From RGIG6165 sp045538835 (GTDB taxonomy: Bacteria > Bacillota > Clostridia > Oscillospirales > Feifaniaceae), in assembly GCA_045538835.1 (NCBI GenBank), contig JAZQEF010000011.1, forward strand, positions 124,001-188,000: 64,000 nucleotides of DNA, given 5' to 3'. How positions within the stretch are numbered: the stretch's first letter is position 1; every line of letters starts with the position of its first letter. A program made the position numbers and the translations under genes. Positions 50,537 through 59,861 of the stretch are shown one piece after another. The notes under the pieces were generated by a model, which saw only the letters and a list, made by a program, of their open reading frames with translations, ran no database searches and was not told the DNA's origin.

Positions 50537-51931
50537 ATGAAAAGAAATCTTATTCGTGATTTTTATTCGAATATGGAAGAATATAGCGGAAAGACCGTTG
50601 TTGTCGGCGGATGGGCACGTTCTATCCGTGACTCGAAGGCTTTCGGCTTTATAGACTTAAACGACGGCAGTTTCTTCAAGGGCGTTCAGATAGTGTTTGA
50701 GCGTGAAAATATCCAGAATTATGACGAAATTGCATCACTCAATGTCGGAAGTGCAGTTGTGGTGACAGGTACTTTAGTGCTCACTCCCGAAAACAAACAG
50801 CCTTTTGAAATAAAAGCACAGAGCATTGAGGTCGAGGGTGAATCCACCCCAGATTATCCGCTTCAGAAGAAGCGTCACACGGTGGAATATCTGCGTGAAC
50901 AGGCATATCTCCGTCCGAGAACGAATCTTTTCTCGGCAGTTTTCCGTGTAAGAAGTGAAGTTGCATATGCAATACATTCGTTCTTCCATGACAGAGGTTT
51001 TGTATATGTTCACACTCCGCTTTTAACAGCGTCTGACTGTGAGGGTGCAGGTGAGATGTTCCGCGTTACAACACTTGATGTGAATAATCCTCCGAGAAAT
51101 GAGGACGGCAGTATAGACTGGTCCCAGGACTTCTTTGGCAAGGGCGCAAACCTCACCGTTTCAGGTCAGCTTGAGGGTGAGACATATGCTATGGCATTCG
51201 GTAACATCTATACATTTGGTCCTACTTTCAGAGCAGAGAATTCAAATACTGCACGCCACGCGGCAGAGTTCTGGATGATAGAGCCTGAGATAGCATTTGC
51301 CGACCTTGATGACAATATGCAGCTTGCGTGGGATATGATACAGTATATAATAGGGCACGTTCTTGACAAGTGTAAGGCAGAACTTGAATTCTTCAACAGT
51401 TTTGTTGATAAGGGACTTCTTGACAGACTCAATACGCTTGCTAAGAGCGAGTATTGCAAGGTAACATATACCGAAGCCGTTGACCTTCTCTTAAAGAGCG
51501 GTGCGGACTTCAAGTATCCTGTATCATGGGGTTGCGATCTGCAGACAGAGCATGAGAGATATCTTACAGAGCAGATATTCAAGATGCCCGTATTTGTTAT
51601 TGACTACCCGAAGGAGATAAAGTCCTTCTATATGCGTCTTAACGATGACGGTAAGACTGTTGCGGCAATGGATCTTCTTGTGCCCGGCGTCGGCGAAATC
51701 ATCGGCGGCAGCCAGAGAGAAGAGAGACTTGATGTTCTGCTTGACCGTATGAAGGAATGTAATCTCAATGAAGAAGATTACTGGTGGTATGTAAATCTTC
51801 GCCGCTTCGGTGGTACGAAGCATGCAGGCTACGGTCTCGGCTTTGAGCGTATTATTATGTATCTCACGGGCGTATCAAATATCAGGGACGTAATTCCTTA
51901 TCCGAGAACGGTTGGCAACTGCGAGTATTAA
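50537..51931 (+). CDS. asnS: Asparagine--tRNA ligase
   Basis: 464 residues, class IIb synthetase. The N-terminal OB-fold (residues ~15-105, VVVGGWARSIRDSKAFGFIDLNDGS) is followed by the catalytic core with FRAENSNTARHAAEFWMIEPE (motif 2, ~233) and HAGYGLGFERIIMYLTG (motif 3, ~437). VTPLLTASDCEGAGEMF-like (VHTPLLTASDCEGAGEMF) supports AsnRS rather than AspRS. Co-transcribed after livF at eight bases; trmO overlaps its stop by one base. No T-box leader. Confidence 0.93.
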   Translation: MKRNLIRDFYSNMEEYSGKTVVVGGWARSIRDSKAFGFIDLNDGSFFKGVQIVFERENIQNYDEIASLNVGSAVVVTGTLVLTPENKQPFEIKAQSIEVEGESTPDYPLQKKRHTVEYLREQAYLRPRTNLFSAVFRVRSEVAYAIHSFFHDRGFVYVHTPLLTASDCEGAGEMFRVTTLDVNNPPRNEDGSIDWSQDFFGKGANLTVSGQLEGETYAMAFGNIYTFGPTFRAENSNTARHAAEFWMIEPEIAFADLDDNMQLAWDMIQYIIGHVLDKCKAELEFFNSFVDKGLLDRLNTLAKSEYCKVTYTEAVDLLLKSGADFKYPVSWGCDLQTEHERYLTEQIFKMPVFVIDYPKEIKSFYMRLNDDGKTVAAMDLLVPGVGEIIGGSQREERLDVLLDRMKECNLNEEDYWWYVNLRRFGGTKHAGYGLGFERIIMYLTGVSNIRDVIPYPRTVGNCEY

Positions 51932-52593
51932 TGGAATTTGAAGTAATTGCAAGAATAGAAACGGATTTTCCGACAAAGTTCGGTCTGCCGAGACAAAGCG
52001 GTCTTGTGCCCGAACTTTGCGGGAAAATAGTTTTTGAGAAAAAATACAGAAACCCGCAGGCGCTACGAGGGCTTGAGGGTTTCTCTCATATTTGGCTGAT
52101 ATGGGGCTTTAATCTGGCAAAAAAAGAGGATTGGTCGCCGACGGTACGACCGCCGAGACTCGGCGGCAACACCCGTATGGGTGTTTTTGCGACACGCTCG
52201 CCGTTCAGGCCTAACAGTATAGGGCTTTCCTGTGTTAAACTTGAAAGAATAGAGGGGGACAGCCTGATTGTATCGGGCATTGACCTTGCCGATAATACAC
52301 CGATATACGATATCAAGCCATATCTGCCCTATGCGGACAGTCAGCCTAACGCGGTAGGCGGTTTTGCAGAAAACGTTGAGCCGTATATTTTAGAGGTAGA
52401 GTTTGAAAATGACCTTTTGGAACTTCTGCCCGAAGATAAAAGGGAGGGTGCAATCGGTATGCTCTCGCAGGACCCGCGCCCCGCATATAACGATGACGAA
52501 AACCGCATTTTCGGCGTTGAATACGCGGGATATGACATACGCTTTAAAGTAAAAAACAAAACCCTCACGGTATGTGATGTGATAAAGAAATAA
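51931..52593 (+). CDS. trmO: TrmO/TsaA tRNA (t6A37) methyltransferase
   Basis: 220 residues, SAM-dependent N6-methylation of t6A37 in some tRNAs. Typical blocks are FGLPRQSGLVPELCGKIVFE (~17), LIWGFNLAKKEDW (~52), RPPRLGGNTRMGVFATRSPFRPNSIGLS (~72) and the C-terminal PRPAYNDDENRIFGVEYAGYDIRF. ATG overlaps the asnS stop (TAATGG), so it is the last operon gene. It ends at a hairpin terminator. Confidence 0.92.
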   Translation: MEFEVIARIETDFPTKFGLPRQSGLVPELCGKIVFEKKYRNPQALRGLEGFSHIWLIWGFNLAKKEDWSPTVRPPRLGGNTRMGVFATRSPFRPNSIGLSCVKLERIEGDSLIVSGIDLADNTPIYDIKPYLPYADSQPNAVGGFAENVEPYILEVEFENDLLELLPEDKREGAIGMLSQDPRPAYNDDENRIFGVEYAGYDIRFKVKNKTLTVCDVIKK

Positions 52594-52620
52594 AAAAGAC
52601 ACCGTCAGGTGTCTTTTTTA
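52592..52620. terminator. Bidirectional terminator after trmO
   Basis: AAAAAAGACACC-GTCA-GGTGTCTTTTTT, 12-bp perfect stem, between convergent genes. Confidence 0.88.
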
Positions 52621-53724
52621 TTATGAATTTACCGAAGTTTCAATAGGTGCAATTTTGCCATAATACATTGGCATAATACATGTGTAAACAAATATAGTTA
52701 TTGGAAGAATAAGACTGGTATCGAAATAGATGCGGTGGACTTGAATCATGTTGCCTATGCTGGAGAACATTTCTAATACAAGTATTGAGTAACCAAAGAG
52801 TTTGACATAGATAGATGAGAATTTCTCCCGATAAAGCACTATTGCAAAAATAATGCAAAGAAATCCTGATATAATCTTAGGAACAAAATTGAATGCATAA
52901 AACTCTATAATATCTAAATTACTGAGCCCAAAATACAAAATGGATATTCCCCAAAAAAGCAGACCGTTTGAAAATAAAACCGAAGGTTTGCTTCCTGTAT
53001 AGAAGAAGAAATACACAATTAAAAACGATAATGCTATAATCCTAAAGATTAAATGAGAGTTACCCAAAAAATTTAGAATAAAATCTTCAATATCCAAATG
53101 GTATCCAAATAAATTACGTATACTTACTATCAGATAGACTGTCAATAAAGAACCAAAAAAGTAGTTGCAGATTATGTGATATTTATTTCTAATTTTATGT
53201 AATATCATTGTAGCAGTATCGCCGTTTTTGTATGCACGTACACCAAAGAATAGTAACAGAAAACCGCAAAGTGCCCATATTAAATATGCAGAGTAATCGA
53301 GAATATTAAATTTAGGTTGTGTGTTATACGAATAATATTGATACTTATATGATTTATAGGTCATATATTCCCCTATAAGAGCAATTGACGTCAATAAAAG
53401 AAGTATGGACCCGCATATTATACGGACAATACCTTTTCTTGCACAGTAAGCTTGCCCAAGAGGGGTTGCATATCCGCAATTTTTGCAAAATCTGCTTTTT
53501 TCGTCCAAATCTTTTCTGCATTTGAAACAGTTTTTAGATGGGATATAGGGTTTAATTATTTTAGTTTCTATATCGGTTTCTATATCAGCTTGCATATTGC
53601 TTTCAGGTTCTGTTTCTATGTATCTTATGGTTTTTGCAGATTTCTGACAGTTGGGACAAACATCAAAATCTTCAGCTTCATATCCACAACACAAACAGGT
53701 AGTAATTTTTTTATCAACTGACAT
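52621..53724 (-). CDS. Zinc-ribbon integral membrane protein, unknown function
   Basis: 367 residues. Two Cys4 ribbons are at the cytosolic N terminus: Cys10/13/23/26 (CCGYEAEDFDVCPNC) and a second at ~63-81 (CFKCRKDLDEKSRFCKNC). About nine hydrophobic helices follow (VRIICGSILLLLTSIALIGEY, AYLIWALCGFLLLFFGVRAY and others). The gene is visibly AT-richer than its neighbours and uses Ile-ATA codons heavily, which may mean horizontal gain. GGATTGATATA precedes the ATG. Function unknown; zinc-ribbon membrane proteins are common in Clostridia. Confidence 0.75.
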   Translation of the reverse strand: MSVDKKITTCLCCGYEAEDFDVCPNCQKSAKTIRYIETEPESNMQADIETDIETKIIKPYIPSKNCFKCRKDLDEKSRFCKNCGYATPLGQAYCARKGIVRIICGSILLLLTSIALIGEYMTYKSYKYQYYSYNTQPKFNILDYSAYLIWALCGFLLLFFGVRAYKNGDTATMILHKIRNKYHIICNYFFGSLLTVYLIVSIRNLFGYHLDIEDFILNFLGNSHLIFRIIALSFLIVYFFFYTGSKPSVLFSNGLLFWGISILYFGLSNLDIIEFYAFNFVPKIISGFLCIIFAIVLYREKFSSIYVKLFGYSILVLEMFSSIGNMIQVHRIYFDTSLILPITIFVYTCIMPMYYGKIAPIETSVNS

Positions 53725-53780
53725 TATATCAATCCTTTCAAAAGGTATTTCCTATATTATACAATATTTTCCTTGCAAGT

Positions 53781-53815
53781 AAAAGAGCCTCGGTGAAAAC
53801 TGAGGCTCTTTTTTA
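53781..53815. terminator. Terminator of the ManA-fusion operon
   Basis: AAAAGAGCCTC (53781-53791) pairs with GAGGCTCTTTT (53802-53812), with an inner GT/AC pair. Bidirectional T-runs. Confidence 0.85.
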
Positions 53816-53827
53816 TAAAGTTTTAAA

Positions 53828-55669
53828 TTAGTTCTGACGGAGCTGTGTCTTGTGGATAACAGCTGTTGTGTCTTTCTTAAGATTGATAACTTCGTATTCG
53901 CCCATGTCAGCAGGTACACAAACGATGTCGAGATAGTTTGCAATGAAGAACTTTGAAGGATCCTTCTTAGAAACGATCTTAACCTGTTCGCCGTCTACGA
54001 GTGAGAGAACGTGGAATACGCCGTTTGTATCGTCTTCATACTTTGTAACGAACTTAACGTTTCTGAGGTTGAAGTAGAGAAGCGGGTTGTTACCAACGTA
54101 GTATTCTTCCCAGTCCTCGCCGCCGCGAATGTGTTCGGGATCTGTATGAGCAACCTTTTCAACCCAGTCAGCATTACGGTCTCTTACGAGAACCTTGTCG
54201 CCGTGATATGTGTGAATCGGTCTCGGCTTACCGTCAAAGTCTTTGCGGAGATAGTCATACATCTTGTATGTATATGAACCTACTGTAAGTGAGCCGATTT
54301 CAAGAATAAGCTGGTTTCTGCCTGAAGCGTGGATAGTACCTGCAGGAATAGTTACCTGAGTACCGGGCTTACTCTCAACAGAATAAACATACTTCTGGTA
54401 GTCAACGGGTGTAGCGTTCTTTTCGGATTCTTTAACTACTTCTACAAATTCGTCAACAGTAACGTCATTGTTGAAGCCGAGGTATGTACGAGCGCCGTTG
54501 CCTGCTTCTACAACGTAGTAAGATTCATCCTGACGGCCGAGTTCGCGGTTGTTCTTGACAACGTAGTCCTCGTCGGGATGGCACTGAATCGACATGTTGC
54601 CTGAAGCGTGAAGTGTATCGTCGTAGTTGAAACGGATCGGGAAGTAATCGCCGAACATTTCAACAGACTGTTTGCCCATGAGTGAGAAGGGCTTTGACTG
54701 AACGAGTGTATAGAAGGGGAATTCGTATCTTACGCCGTCGATTTCGTATACAACAGAAACTTCCATCGGAATCATATCGAATACCCATGCGCAGTTCTTC
54801 ATTTCCTTGGGAAGATTTCTTCTTGACATTACAGAGTAACCGCCCCATACGCCTTCAAGGTAAACAGGCTTTGTGCGGAAGGGATACTGGAGACCTTTAT
54901 CAAATATCTGAAGCATAGTCTTAAGCGGCATCATCTTAAGGTTCTTGGCATCTACACCGATGATGTAGTAATCCATTTCCTTATTCTTCATAAGCTGATG
55001 GCGGAGTTCAAGACCGAGTTCATAGTCTACATAGTAGCAACGACGGCAGGTAGCCTTGAAAGCAAGTGCTGACTTGCGGCCGATGTTCTTATAATGACCG
55101 TTCTTAACGTTGAGAACAGTGTGAAGAGGAGTCTGGTCAACATATACGTTCTTATCGTTGAGAGCACGGAGTGTTTCGCAGAGTGCACCGTAACCGCAGA
55201 CGATAGTTACACCTTCGCCGCTTCTTCTGAATGAACGAATCTTCTTAATGAAGTTAGCAAGTTTCTTTTCATCAAAGAGGTCTTCGTACTTGCCTTCAAA
55301 TCTCTTACCGTAAAGAAGAACGGGATCCTTTTCTCTGTCCATAGGCAGACATTCGTCTTCAATAAACTTATCAAGAACTTCTTCGTCCTTGTAAAGATCT
55401 TCAGCCTTGAGAACTGTGCACTTTACGCCACGAAGGTTGAGCTGCTGCTCAACAAGTGTTGTAACAACATCGATAGGAGCTGTAGCATAGCCGTCAAAAC
55501 CAATTACAAATGTTTTTCTTTTTGCAAGACCTTTTACTGCAAGGTCAGCAAGTGATTCTGCAACTGCAGCGTTGCCGCTTACAATTGACTTTGTGTCGAT
55601 ACCCTTAGAGTCGATCGGGTTATATGCGTGGGGATCGTCATAAGGATAGGGATTGAACATGAAACTCAT
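53828..55669 (-). CDS. Fusion of degenerate kinase-like domain and class I mannose-6-phosphate isomerase-like cupin
   Basis: 613 residues, about twice a normal ManA. Residues ~1-255 resemble a uridine/phosphoribulokinase-like P-loop fold (KTFVIGFDGYATAPIDVVTT then KAEDLYKDEEV). The G-x-x-x-x-GK[ST] Lys is lost, so it should not bind ATP in the usual way. Residues ~262-613 follow the ManA cupin pattern: EGVWGGYSVMSRRN, SIQCHPDEDYVV (metal His/Glu, ~361-368), then IPAGTIHASGRNQLILEIGS and a late beta domain. GGAGAAAGG precedes the ATG. The upstream sugar isomerase gene is probably in the same operon. The family is annotated as ManA in relatives, but true activity is not settled. Confidence 0.75.
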   Translation of the reverse strand: MSFMFNPYPYDDPHAYNPIDSKGIDTKSIVSGNAAVAESLADLAVKGLAKRKTFVIGFDGYATAPIDVVTTLVEQQLNLRGVKCTVLKAEDLYKDEEVLDKFIEDECLPMDREKDPVLLYGKRFEGKYEDLFDEKKLANFIKKIRSFRRSGEGVTIVCGYGALCETLRALNDKNVYVDQTPLHTVLNVKNGHYKNIGRKSALAFKATCRRCYYVDYELGLELRHQLMKNKEMDYYIIGVDAKNLKMMPLKTMLQIFDKGLQYPFRTKPVYLEGVWGGYSVMSRRNLPKEMKNCAWVFDMIPMEVSVVYEIDGVRYEFPFYTLVQSKPFSLMGKQSVEMFGDYFPIRFNYDDTLHASGNMSIQCHPDEDYVVKNNRELGRQDESYYVVEAGNGARTYLGFNNDVTVDEFVEVVKESEKNATPVDYQKYVYSVESKPGTQVTIPAGTIHASGRNQLILEIGSLTVGSYTYKMYDYLRKDFDGKPRPIHTYHGDKVLVRDRNADWVEKVAHTDPEHIRGGEDWEEYYVGNNPLLYFNLRNVKFVTKYEDDTNGVFHVLSLVDGEQVKIVSKKDPSKFFIANYLDIVCVPADMGEYEVINLKKDTTAVIHKTQLRQN

Positions 55670-55756
55670 TTTCTATTCCTTTCTCCCGTGCCGGAAGATA
55701 TTTTTATTTTCTTACCCACCGACAGGCACGGTTTGTCGGTCGGAGTTACGAAAATA

Positions 55757-57190
55757 CTAACCTATAAAGTGGTATTCGAAACCGAGCATATCAGCGAGTT
55801 GCTGAACTTCCTTGGTGTAGTCACCCGGTACGATGCCGTAGTGCTGATTTACACCGATCTTGATAAGCTGATTCCATACTTCTTCGGGCGAGAGTGTCTC
55901 GTGAACGAAGTCAGCATGTGAATAACTTGCAAGGTAGTGTTTTGTGGGGATAGCCGTAAGTTTTAAACATACCATCTTCATCTTGCCGTTATTTTCGGAC
56001 ATATGAAGAACTGTATATTCGCCTTCGGGGAATACATACCAGGCAAAAGGTGCGCCTGCATACTTCCACTGTGATTTAGCAAATCTTTCATCGCGCGCAA
56101 CGATAGTACCGTTAGGATCACCTCTGTAATCGTTGGGACCTGCGTGGCCGCATGCAATGCAGCCCCGGTTCTTAACGATGTAGAAAGGCTCGATAAAGTT
56201 CGCTCTCTTTCCGCCCGAAAGAATGCGGAGAATATATGTTGCAAGACCGTTGCCTATGTCGCCTTCGGGAACACAGGTGAGTTTTGACTCTGCTGTTGTG
56301 GGCATAAAGCCGGGACGCAGACCTACGTGGCCAAAGAGTACTGTGTCGATATCGTTAAGTACTGTAAGATCAAGACCGTATTTTGCCGAAAGTTTTTCAA
56401 CGGCGATAGAAGCCTTGACCGAAGCGTCAAACTTTTCATAGTCAACATTGGGATAGAATGTGAATGAAGACTTGAGGTCGTCAGTCACCTTTTTCAGTTC
56501 TTCATCAGTAACCTTTTCTATTTCATCACAGAGTTCGGCAACTGAGAGGAAGTGTAATTCGGGGCCGACCTTCTGGAATACATTGTACGGATCGAGATAA
56601 GTGCTCCACATTGCTTCGTTATAGCAAGCGAGGAGACCTACTGTTGAATCACGCAGAACGCTTCTTGCCTTGGCAGCGGCAACAAATATTTTTGCCTTTT
56701 CCATAACAACGTCCATTGTGCCGAGAACAGTGTCCTTCATGGGACGGTTGAAACGTGCAAAGTCACCCGATGATTCCTGTACGCCGACGAGTGCGCCTGC
56801 AGAAAGGAAGTCAACAAACTGATCTTCGTCGTTAGTATCGGTCACATATACGCCGTCACGCACGAAACTTGCAAGAAGTACGGGCATTTCGGGCATATTG
56901 CGCAGGAAACGTATCCATGCAAAGTCCTCAGCCCATGAAAGGTATGATGCGATAACACAGTCTACCTTTTCATTGAAGAAAGCGGAGATTGCCTTGTCGA
57001 CATCTTCTCTCTCGTAAGTGATACCGGTGTAAACGACATCACCGATCTTTTCTAAGTTTTTAATGATTTCTTTTTCCTCGACAAGTTTTCTCTCACCGTA
57101 TGTACCGTGCTCGGTACCTTCACCAAGCTGTTTAAAGCGGGGTGAGCCGATGAGAAGAAGACCGATCTTGGCAGGTCTTTCCTTTACCAT
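55757..57190 (-). CDS. L-fucose/L-arabinose isomerase family protein
   Basis: 477 residues. N-terminal KIGLLLIGSPRFKQLGEGTEHGTYGERK, central CVIASYLSWAEDFAWIRFL, VGLLACYNEAMWSTYLDPYN and C-terminal GFHP-like GLRPGFMPTTAESK plus KNRGCIACGHAGPNDYRG fit the L-fucose/L-arabinose isomerase superfamily (aldose-ketose isomerisation, Mn-dependent). The start has AAGGAGC. It is the first gene of the pair with the ManA-like fusion, 87 bases upstream of it. The gene after the same divergent promoter region is a phosphodiesterase plus an ordinary ManA. Substrate unknown. Confidence 0.8.
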   Translation of the reverse strand: MVKERPAKIGLLLIGSPRFKQLGEGTEHGTYGERKLVEEKEIIKNLEKIGDVVYTGITYEREDVDKAISAFFNEKVDCVIASYLSWAEDFAWIRFLRNMPEMPVLLASFVRDGVYVTDTNDEDQFVDFLSAGALVGVQESSGDFARFNRPMKDTVLGTMDVVMEKAKIFVAAAKARSVLRDSTVGLLACYNEAMWSTYLDPYNVFQKVGPELHFLSVAELCDEIEKVTDEELKKVTDDLKSSFTFYPNVDYEKFDASVKASIAVEKLSAKYGLDLTVLNDIDTVLFGHVGLRPGFMPTTAESKLTCVPEGDIGNGLATYILRILSGGKRANFIEPFYIVKNRGCIACGHAGPNDYRGDPNGTIVARDERFAKSQWKYAGAPFAWYVFPEGEYTVLHMSENNGKMKMVCLKLTAIPTKHYLASYSHADFVHETLSPEEVWNQLIKIGVNQHYGIVPGDYTKEVQQLADMLGFEYHFIG

Positions 57191-57255
57191 AATCTTAAGC
57201 TCCTTTTTATTTGCATAGTATTTAAGTTCATTATTTATCAGATTTTTCTAATTGC

Positions 57256-57284
57256 AGTTTAATATATTTATATAAATATGTCAA
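57256..57284 (-). promoter_or_regulatory. Promoter for the isomerase/ManA-fusion operon
   Basis: Minus strand: TTGACA (57284-57279), a 17-base AT-only spacer, TAAACT (57261-57256), ~66 bases before the ATG. Confidence 0.6.
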
Positions 57285-57388
57285 TAAAAAAGACGTTATA
57301 GTAAGAAAAGTTTTTAATGGTTAGGTTAATAACGTGCAAAAAAGTTAATAAAGGTTAAAAAGAGCATTTGCACATCTTGCATATTGTC

Positions 57389-57417
57389 TTGAAAAAGAAT
57401 TTGAGGGATGATATTAT
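57389..57417 (+). promoter_or_regulatory. Promoter for the GDPD-manA operon
   Basis: TTGAAA (57389-57394), 17-base spacer, TATTAT (57412-57417). Upstream, at ~57320-57360, GGTTAATAA-type direct repeats (three near-copies) could bind a regulator. Confidence 0.6.
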
Positions 57418-57436
57418 ACAATATAGGAGGGATATT

Positions 57437-58171
57437 ATGGTAAAAATATATGCACACAGAGGCTTTACGGGCCGTTATCCCGAAAATACGATGCTTGCTT
57501 TCAGAAAAGCGGCAGAACTTGGAGTTGACGGTATTGAAACCGATGTACAAATGACAAAAGACGGTGTTCTTTGCCTCATTCACGATGAAACCGTCAACAG
57601 AACGACGAGCGCAAAGGGCTATATAAAAGATATGACGTGGGAGCAGGTCAAAAATATAGACGCTTCCTGCAACATATTTGACCGTCACGGATTTTGCGGT
57701 ATTCCCTCGGTGGAAGAATTTCTTGCATTTGTCAAGGAGAGTGGCATTGACGTCAATTTTGAACTCAAGAACAGCAAGATATATTATCCGTATCTCGAAG
57801 AAAAACTGCTTGATATGATAAAGGTATTCGGCGTTGAGGATAAGGTAATGATTTCTTCATTCAACAACGCATCTGTGGTAAAATTTAAAAAACTTGCGCC
57901 CGAGATAGAGTGCGGTTTTTTAATCGGCGGCGCAGGTATTGAGCATGCAGGGCTCTACTGCAGTGAGATGGGCGTTGAATATTATCACCCCGAATTCAGA
58001 AGCGTAACCCCCGAAGTCAAGAGGGACTGTGACGATTACGGTATAAGAATAAATACATGGACGGTCAATGACAGACCGTCACTCAGAAATATGATAAAAT
58101 TGGGTGTCAATTCGGTTATTACAAATTATCCCGATTACGCCCTTGAGGTAAGAGGAGAGATATCAAAATGA
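57437..58171 (+). CDS. Glycerophosphodiester phosphodiesterase
   Basis: 244 residues, cytoplasmic GDPD family (UgpQ-like). Catalytic set is complete: IYAHRGFTGRYPENT (HR, E), GIETDVQMTKDGVLCLIHDETV (E, D, H) and later NFELK and INTWTVND. It hydrolyses glycerophosphodiesters to glycerol-3-phosphate and an alcohol. ATG at 57437 has TAGGAGGG; the frame further upstream to 57368 is leader. The next gene, manA, overlaps its stop by four bases. Confidence 0.92.
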   Translation: MVKIYAHRGFTGRYPENTMLAFRKAAELGVDGIETDVQMTKDGVLCLIHDETVNRTTSAKGYIKDMTWEQVKNIDASCNIFDRHGFCGIPSVEEFLAFVKESGIDVNFELKNSKIYYPYLEEKLLDMIKVFGVEDKVMISSFNNASVVKFKKLAPEIECGFLIGGAGIEHAGLYCSEMGVEYYHPEFRSVTPEVKRDCDDYGIRINTWTVNDRPSLRNMIKLGVNSVITNYPDYALEVRGEISK

Positions 58172-59133
58172 GAAAACCGATGTTATTAAAAGCACCGCTT
58201 AAAGACTATCTTTGGGGCGGCACACTTCTTAAAGAGAAGTACGGCAAAGAGAGTGATCTTAAAATAGTCGCAGAGAGTTGGGAACTCTCCGGACATAAAG
58301 ACGGATTGTCAGTGATTTCAAGCGGCGACTATGCAGGGAAGACGCTTGATGAATACATTGCCGCCGAGGGCAGAGGTGTTATCGGCACTAATTGCAAGGA
58401 CACAGAGGGATTCCCGATACTTGTAAAACTCATCGATGCGGCGCAAAGCCTGTCTGTTCAGGTGCATCCTGATAACGAATATGCGCGTGTTCACGAGGGT
58501 GAACCCGGCAAGACCGAGATGTGGTACATAGTTGACTGTAAAGAGGGTGCAAAACTTCTCTACGGCTTTAAGAAGAATGTAAGCAAGGAAGAATTTGTTT
58601 CAAGAATAAAGGATAATACTCTGCTTGAGATAACAAATGATGTTCCCGTTCACAAGGGTGACGTATTTTTCATTGAAGCAGGCACACTCCACGCGATAGG
58701 TGAGGGTATACTCATTGCCGAAGTTCAGCAGAGCAGTAATTCAACGTACAGAATATACGATTTCGGCAGAGTCGGCGCTGATGGTAAGCCGAGGGAACTT
58801 CATATTGATAAGGCTGTCGACGTTACTAAGTTAGAACCGCCCACAAGGGACACAAAGCCATTTGGAAAACCTGAGCAAAAAGAGGGCGCTACAGTTACCC
58901 TGCTTGCAGAGTGTGACTATTTCACGACAGAAGATGTAAAACTTGACGGAACAACATCTTTTGCGGCAGATGAAACCTCTTTCAACGGAATTCTATGCCT
59001 TGACGGCGAGGCAATCCTTGAAGCAAACGGCGAAAAACTTAAACTTACAAAGGGCATGAGCGCATTTGTCCCAGCAGGAACAGGCATTTATACATTAACA
59101 GGCAAAGCAGACATCTTACGAACAAAGATATAG
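58168..59133 (+). CDS. manA: Class I mannose-6-phosphate isomerase
   Basis: 321 residues, short Firmicutes form. KDYLWGGTLLKEKYGK near the N terminus, WELSGHKDGLSVI, metal site SVQVHPDNEYA and GKTEMWYIVD, then IEAGTLHAIGEG and QQSSNSTYRIYDFGR. It interconverts mannose-6-phosphate and fructose-6-phosphate. Overlaps the phosphodiesterase gene by four bases and ends at a terminator. A second, divergent ManA-like fusion lies 2.5 kb upstream on the other strand. Confidence 0.93.
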   Translation: MRKPMLLKAPLKDYLWGGTLLKEKYGKESDLKIVAESWELSGHKDGLSVISSGDYAGKTLDEYIAAEGRGVIGTNCKDTEGFPILVKLIDAAQSLSVQVHPDNEYARVHEGEPGKTEMWYIVDCKEGAKLLYGFKKNVSKEEFVSRIKDNTLLEITNDVPVHKGDVFFIEAGTLHAIGEGILIAEVQQSSNSTYRIYDFGRVGADGKPRELHIDKAVDVTKLEPPTRDTKPFGKPEQKEGATVTLLAECDYFTTEDVKLDGTTSFAADETSFNGILCLDGEAILEANGEKLKLTKGMSAFVPAGTGIYTLTGKADILRTKI

Positions 59134-59137
59134 AACA

Positions 59138-59165
59138 AAACCCCATCGGAAGATGGGGTTTATTT
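59138..59165. terminator. Bidirectional terminator after manA
   Basis: AAACCCCATC-GGAA-GATGGGGTTT, 10-bp perfect stem between convergent genes. Confidence 0.85.
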
Positions 59166-59855
59166 ATTATGGTGTTTGCATATTGCATTGTATATCAAAA
59201 GACCGGTCACACTTATTAAAAATGTTGCGGCGAAGATAATGACGGCAAAAAGATAACTTTTTGTGCCGAGTGCATCACCCCCGATAGTCGAGGTCACCGC
59301 CGACGGTATTCTGCCCAGCGAGCAGATGATAAACAGGACGGGAAGTTTGATATCTGTCAGCCCTGCAAAATAACAGAGCAGGTCTTTGGGCGTACCCGGT
59401 ATCATAAAAATTAGAAGGAAAAGAAGCGTTCTTTTAGGCGAGGACTGCAAGAAGCAAAGGCTGCTCAGTCTGTTTTGCGGAAAGAATGCTGTAACAAGCC
59501 GCATGCCAAATCTTCTGACAAGGCACAAAACGATGATACTGCCTATTGAAGATGCTATAAGGCAGAGAAGCGTACCCTGCACAGAACCGAATGCATAGCC
59601 GCCTGCGATTTCAAGCGGTTCGCCCGGAATAACGGCGGCAATAACCTGCAGAATGACCATTCCCATATATGCAAGTTGCCCGAAAATACCGCGTTCTTTC
59701 ACCCAGATGCGGAATTTTTCAGGCTCGGAAGCAAAACGTACCATAGGTACGCCGATGAAGGCACATATGAGCAGAAACAGTGCCAGAAAAGCGGCAACTG
59801 CCGCTATGGCAAAAATCTTCTGCTGTTTTGCTGTTAATTCATCTCTTTTTTTCAT
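59160..59855 (-). CDS. VTT-domain (TVP38/TMEM64) membrane protein
   Basis: 231 residues with about six helices. Core VTT segments are VIPGEPLEIAGGYAFGSVQGTLLCLIASSIGS and FLLIFMIPGTPKDLLCYFAGLTDIK, including the re-entrant loop Pro-Gly and Gly-rich turns. Relatives are lipid scramblase-like or alkaline-stress proteins; the exact role is unknown. No Shine-Dalgarno sequence is seen: the -10 TATAAT ends only six bases before the ATG, so the mRNA is probably leaderless. Confidence 0.85.
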   Translation of the reverse strand: MKKRDELTAKQQKIFAIAAVAAFLALFLLICAFIGVPMVRFASEPEKFRIWVKERGIFGQLAYMGMVILQVIAAVIPGEPLEIAGGYAFGSVQGTLLCLIASSIGSIIVLCLVRRFGMRLVTAFFPQNRLSSLCFLQSSPKRTLLFLLIFMIPGTPKDLLCYFAGLTDIKLPVLFIICSLGRIPSAVTSTIGGDALGTKSYLFAVIIFAATFLISVTGLLIYNAICKHHNK

Positions 59856-59861
59856 ATTACT

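Noticed and set aside
50529..50540. Search for a T-box leader ahead of asnS (and serS)
   Set aside because: Only eight bases separate livF and asnS, and 12 separate parB and serS; there is no room for a T-box.
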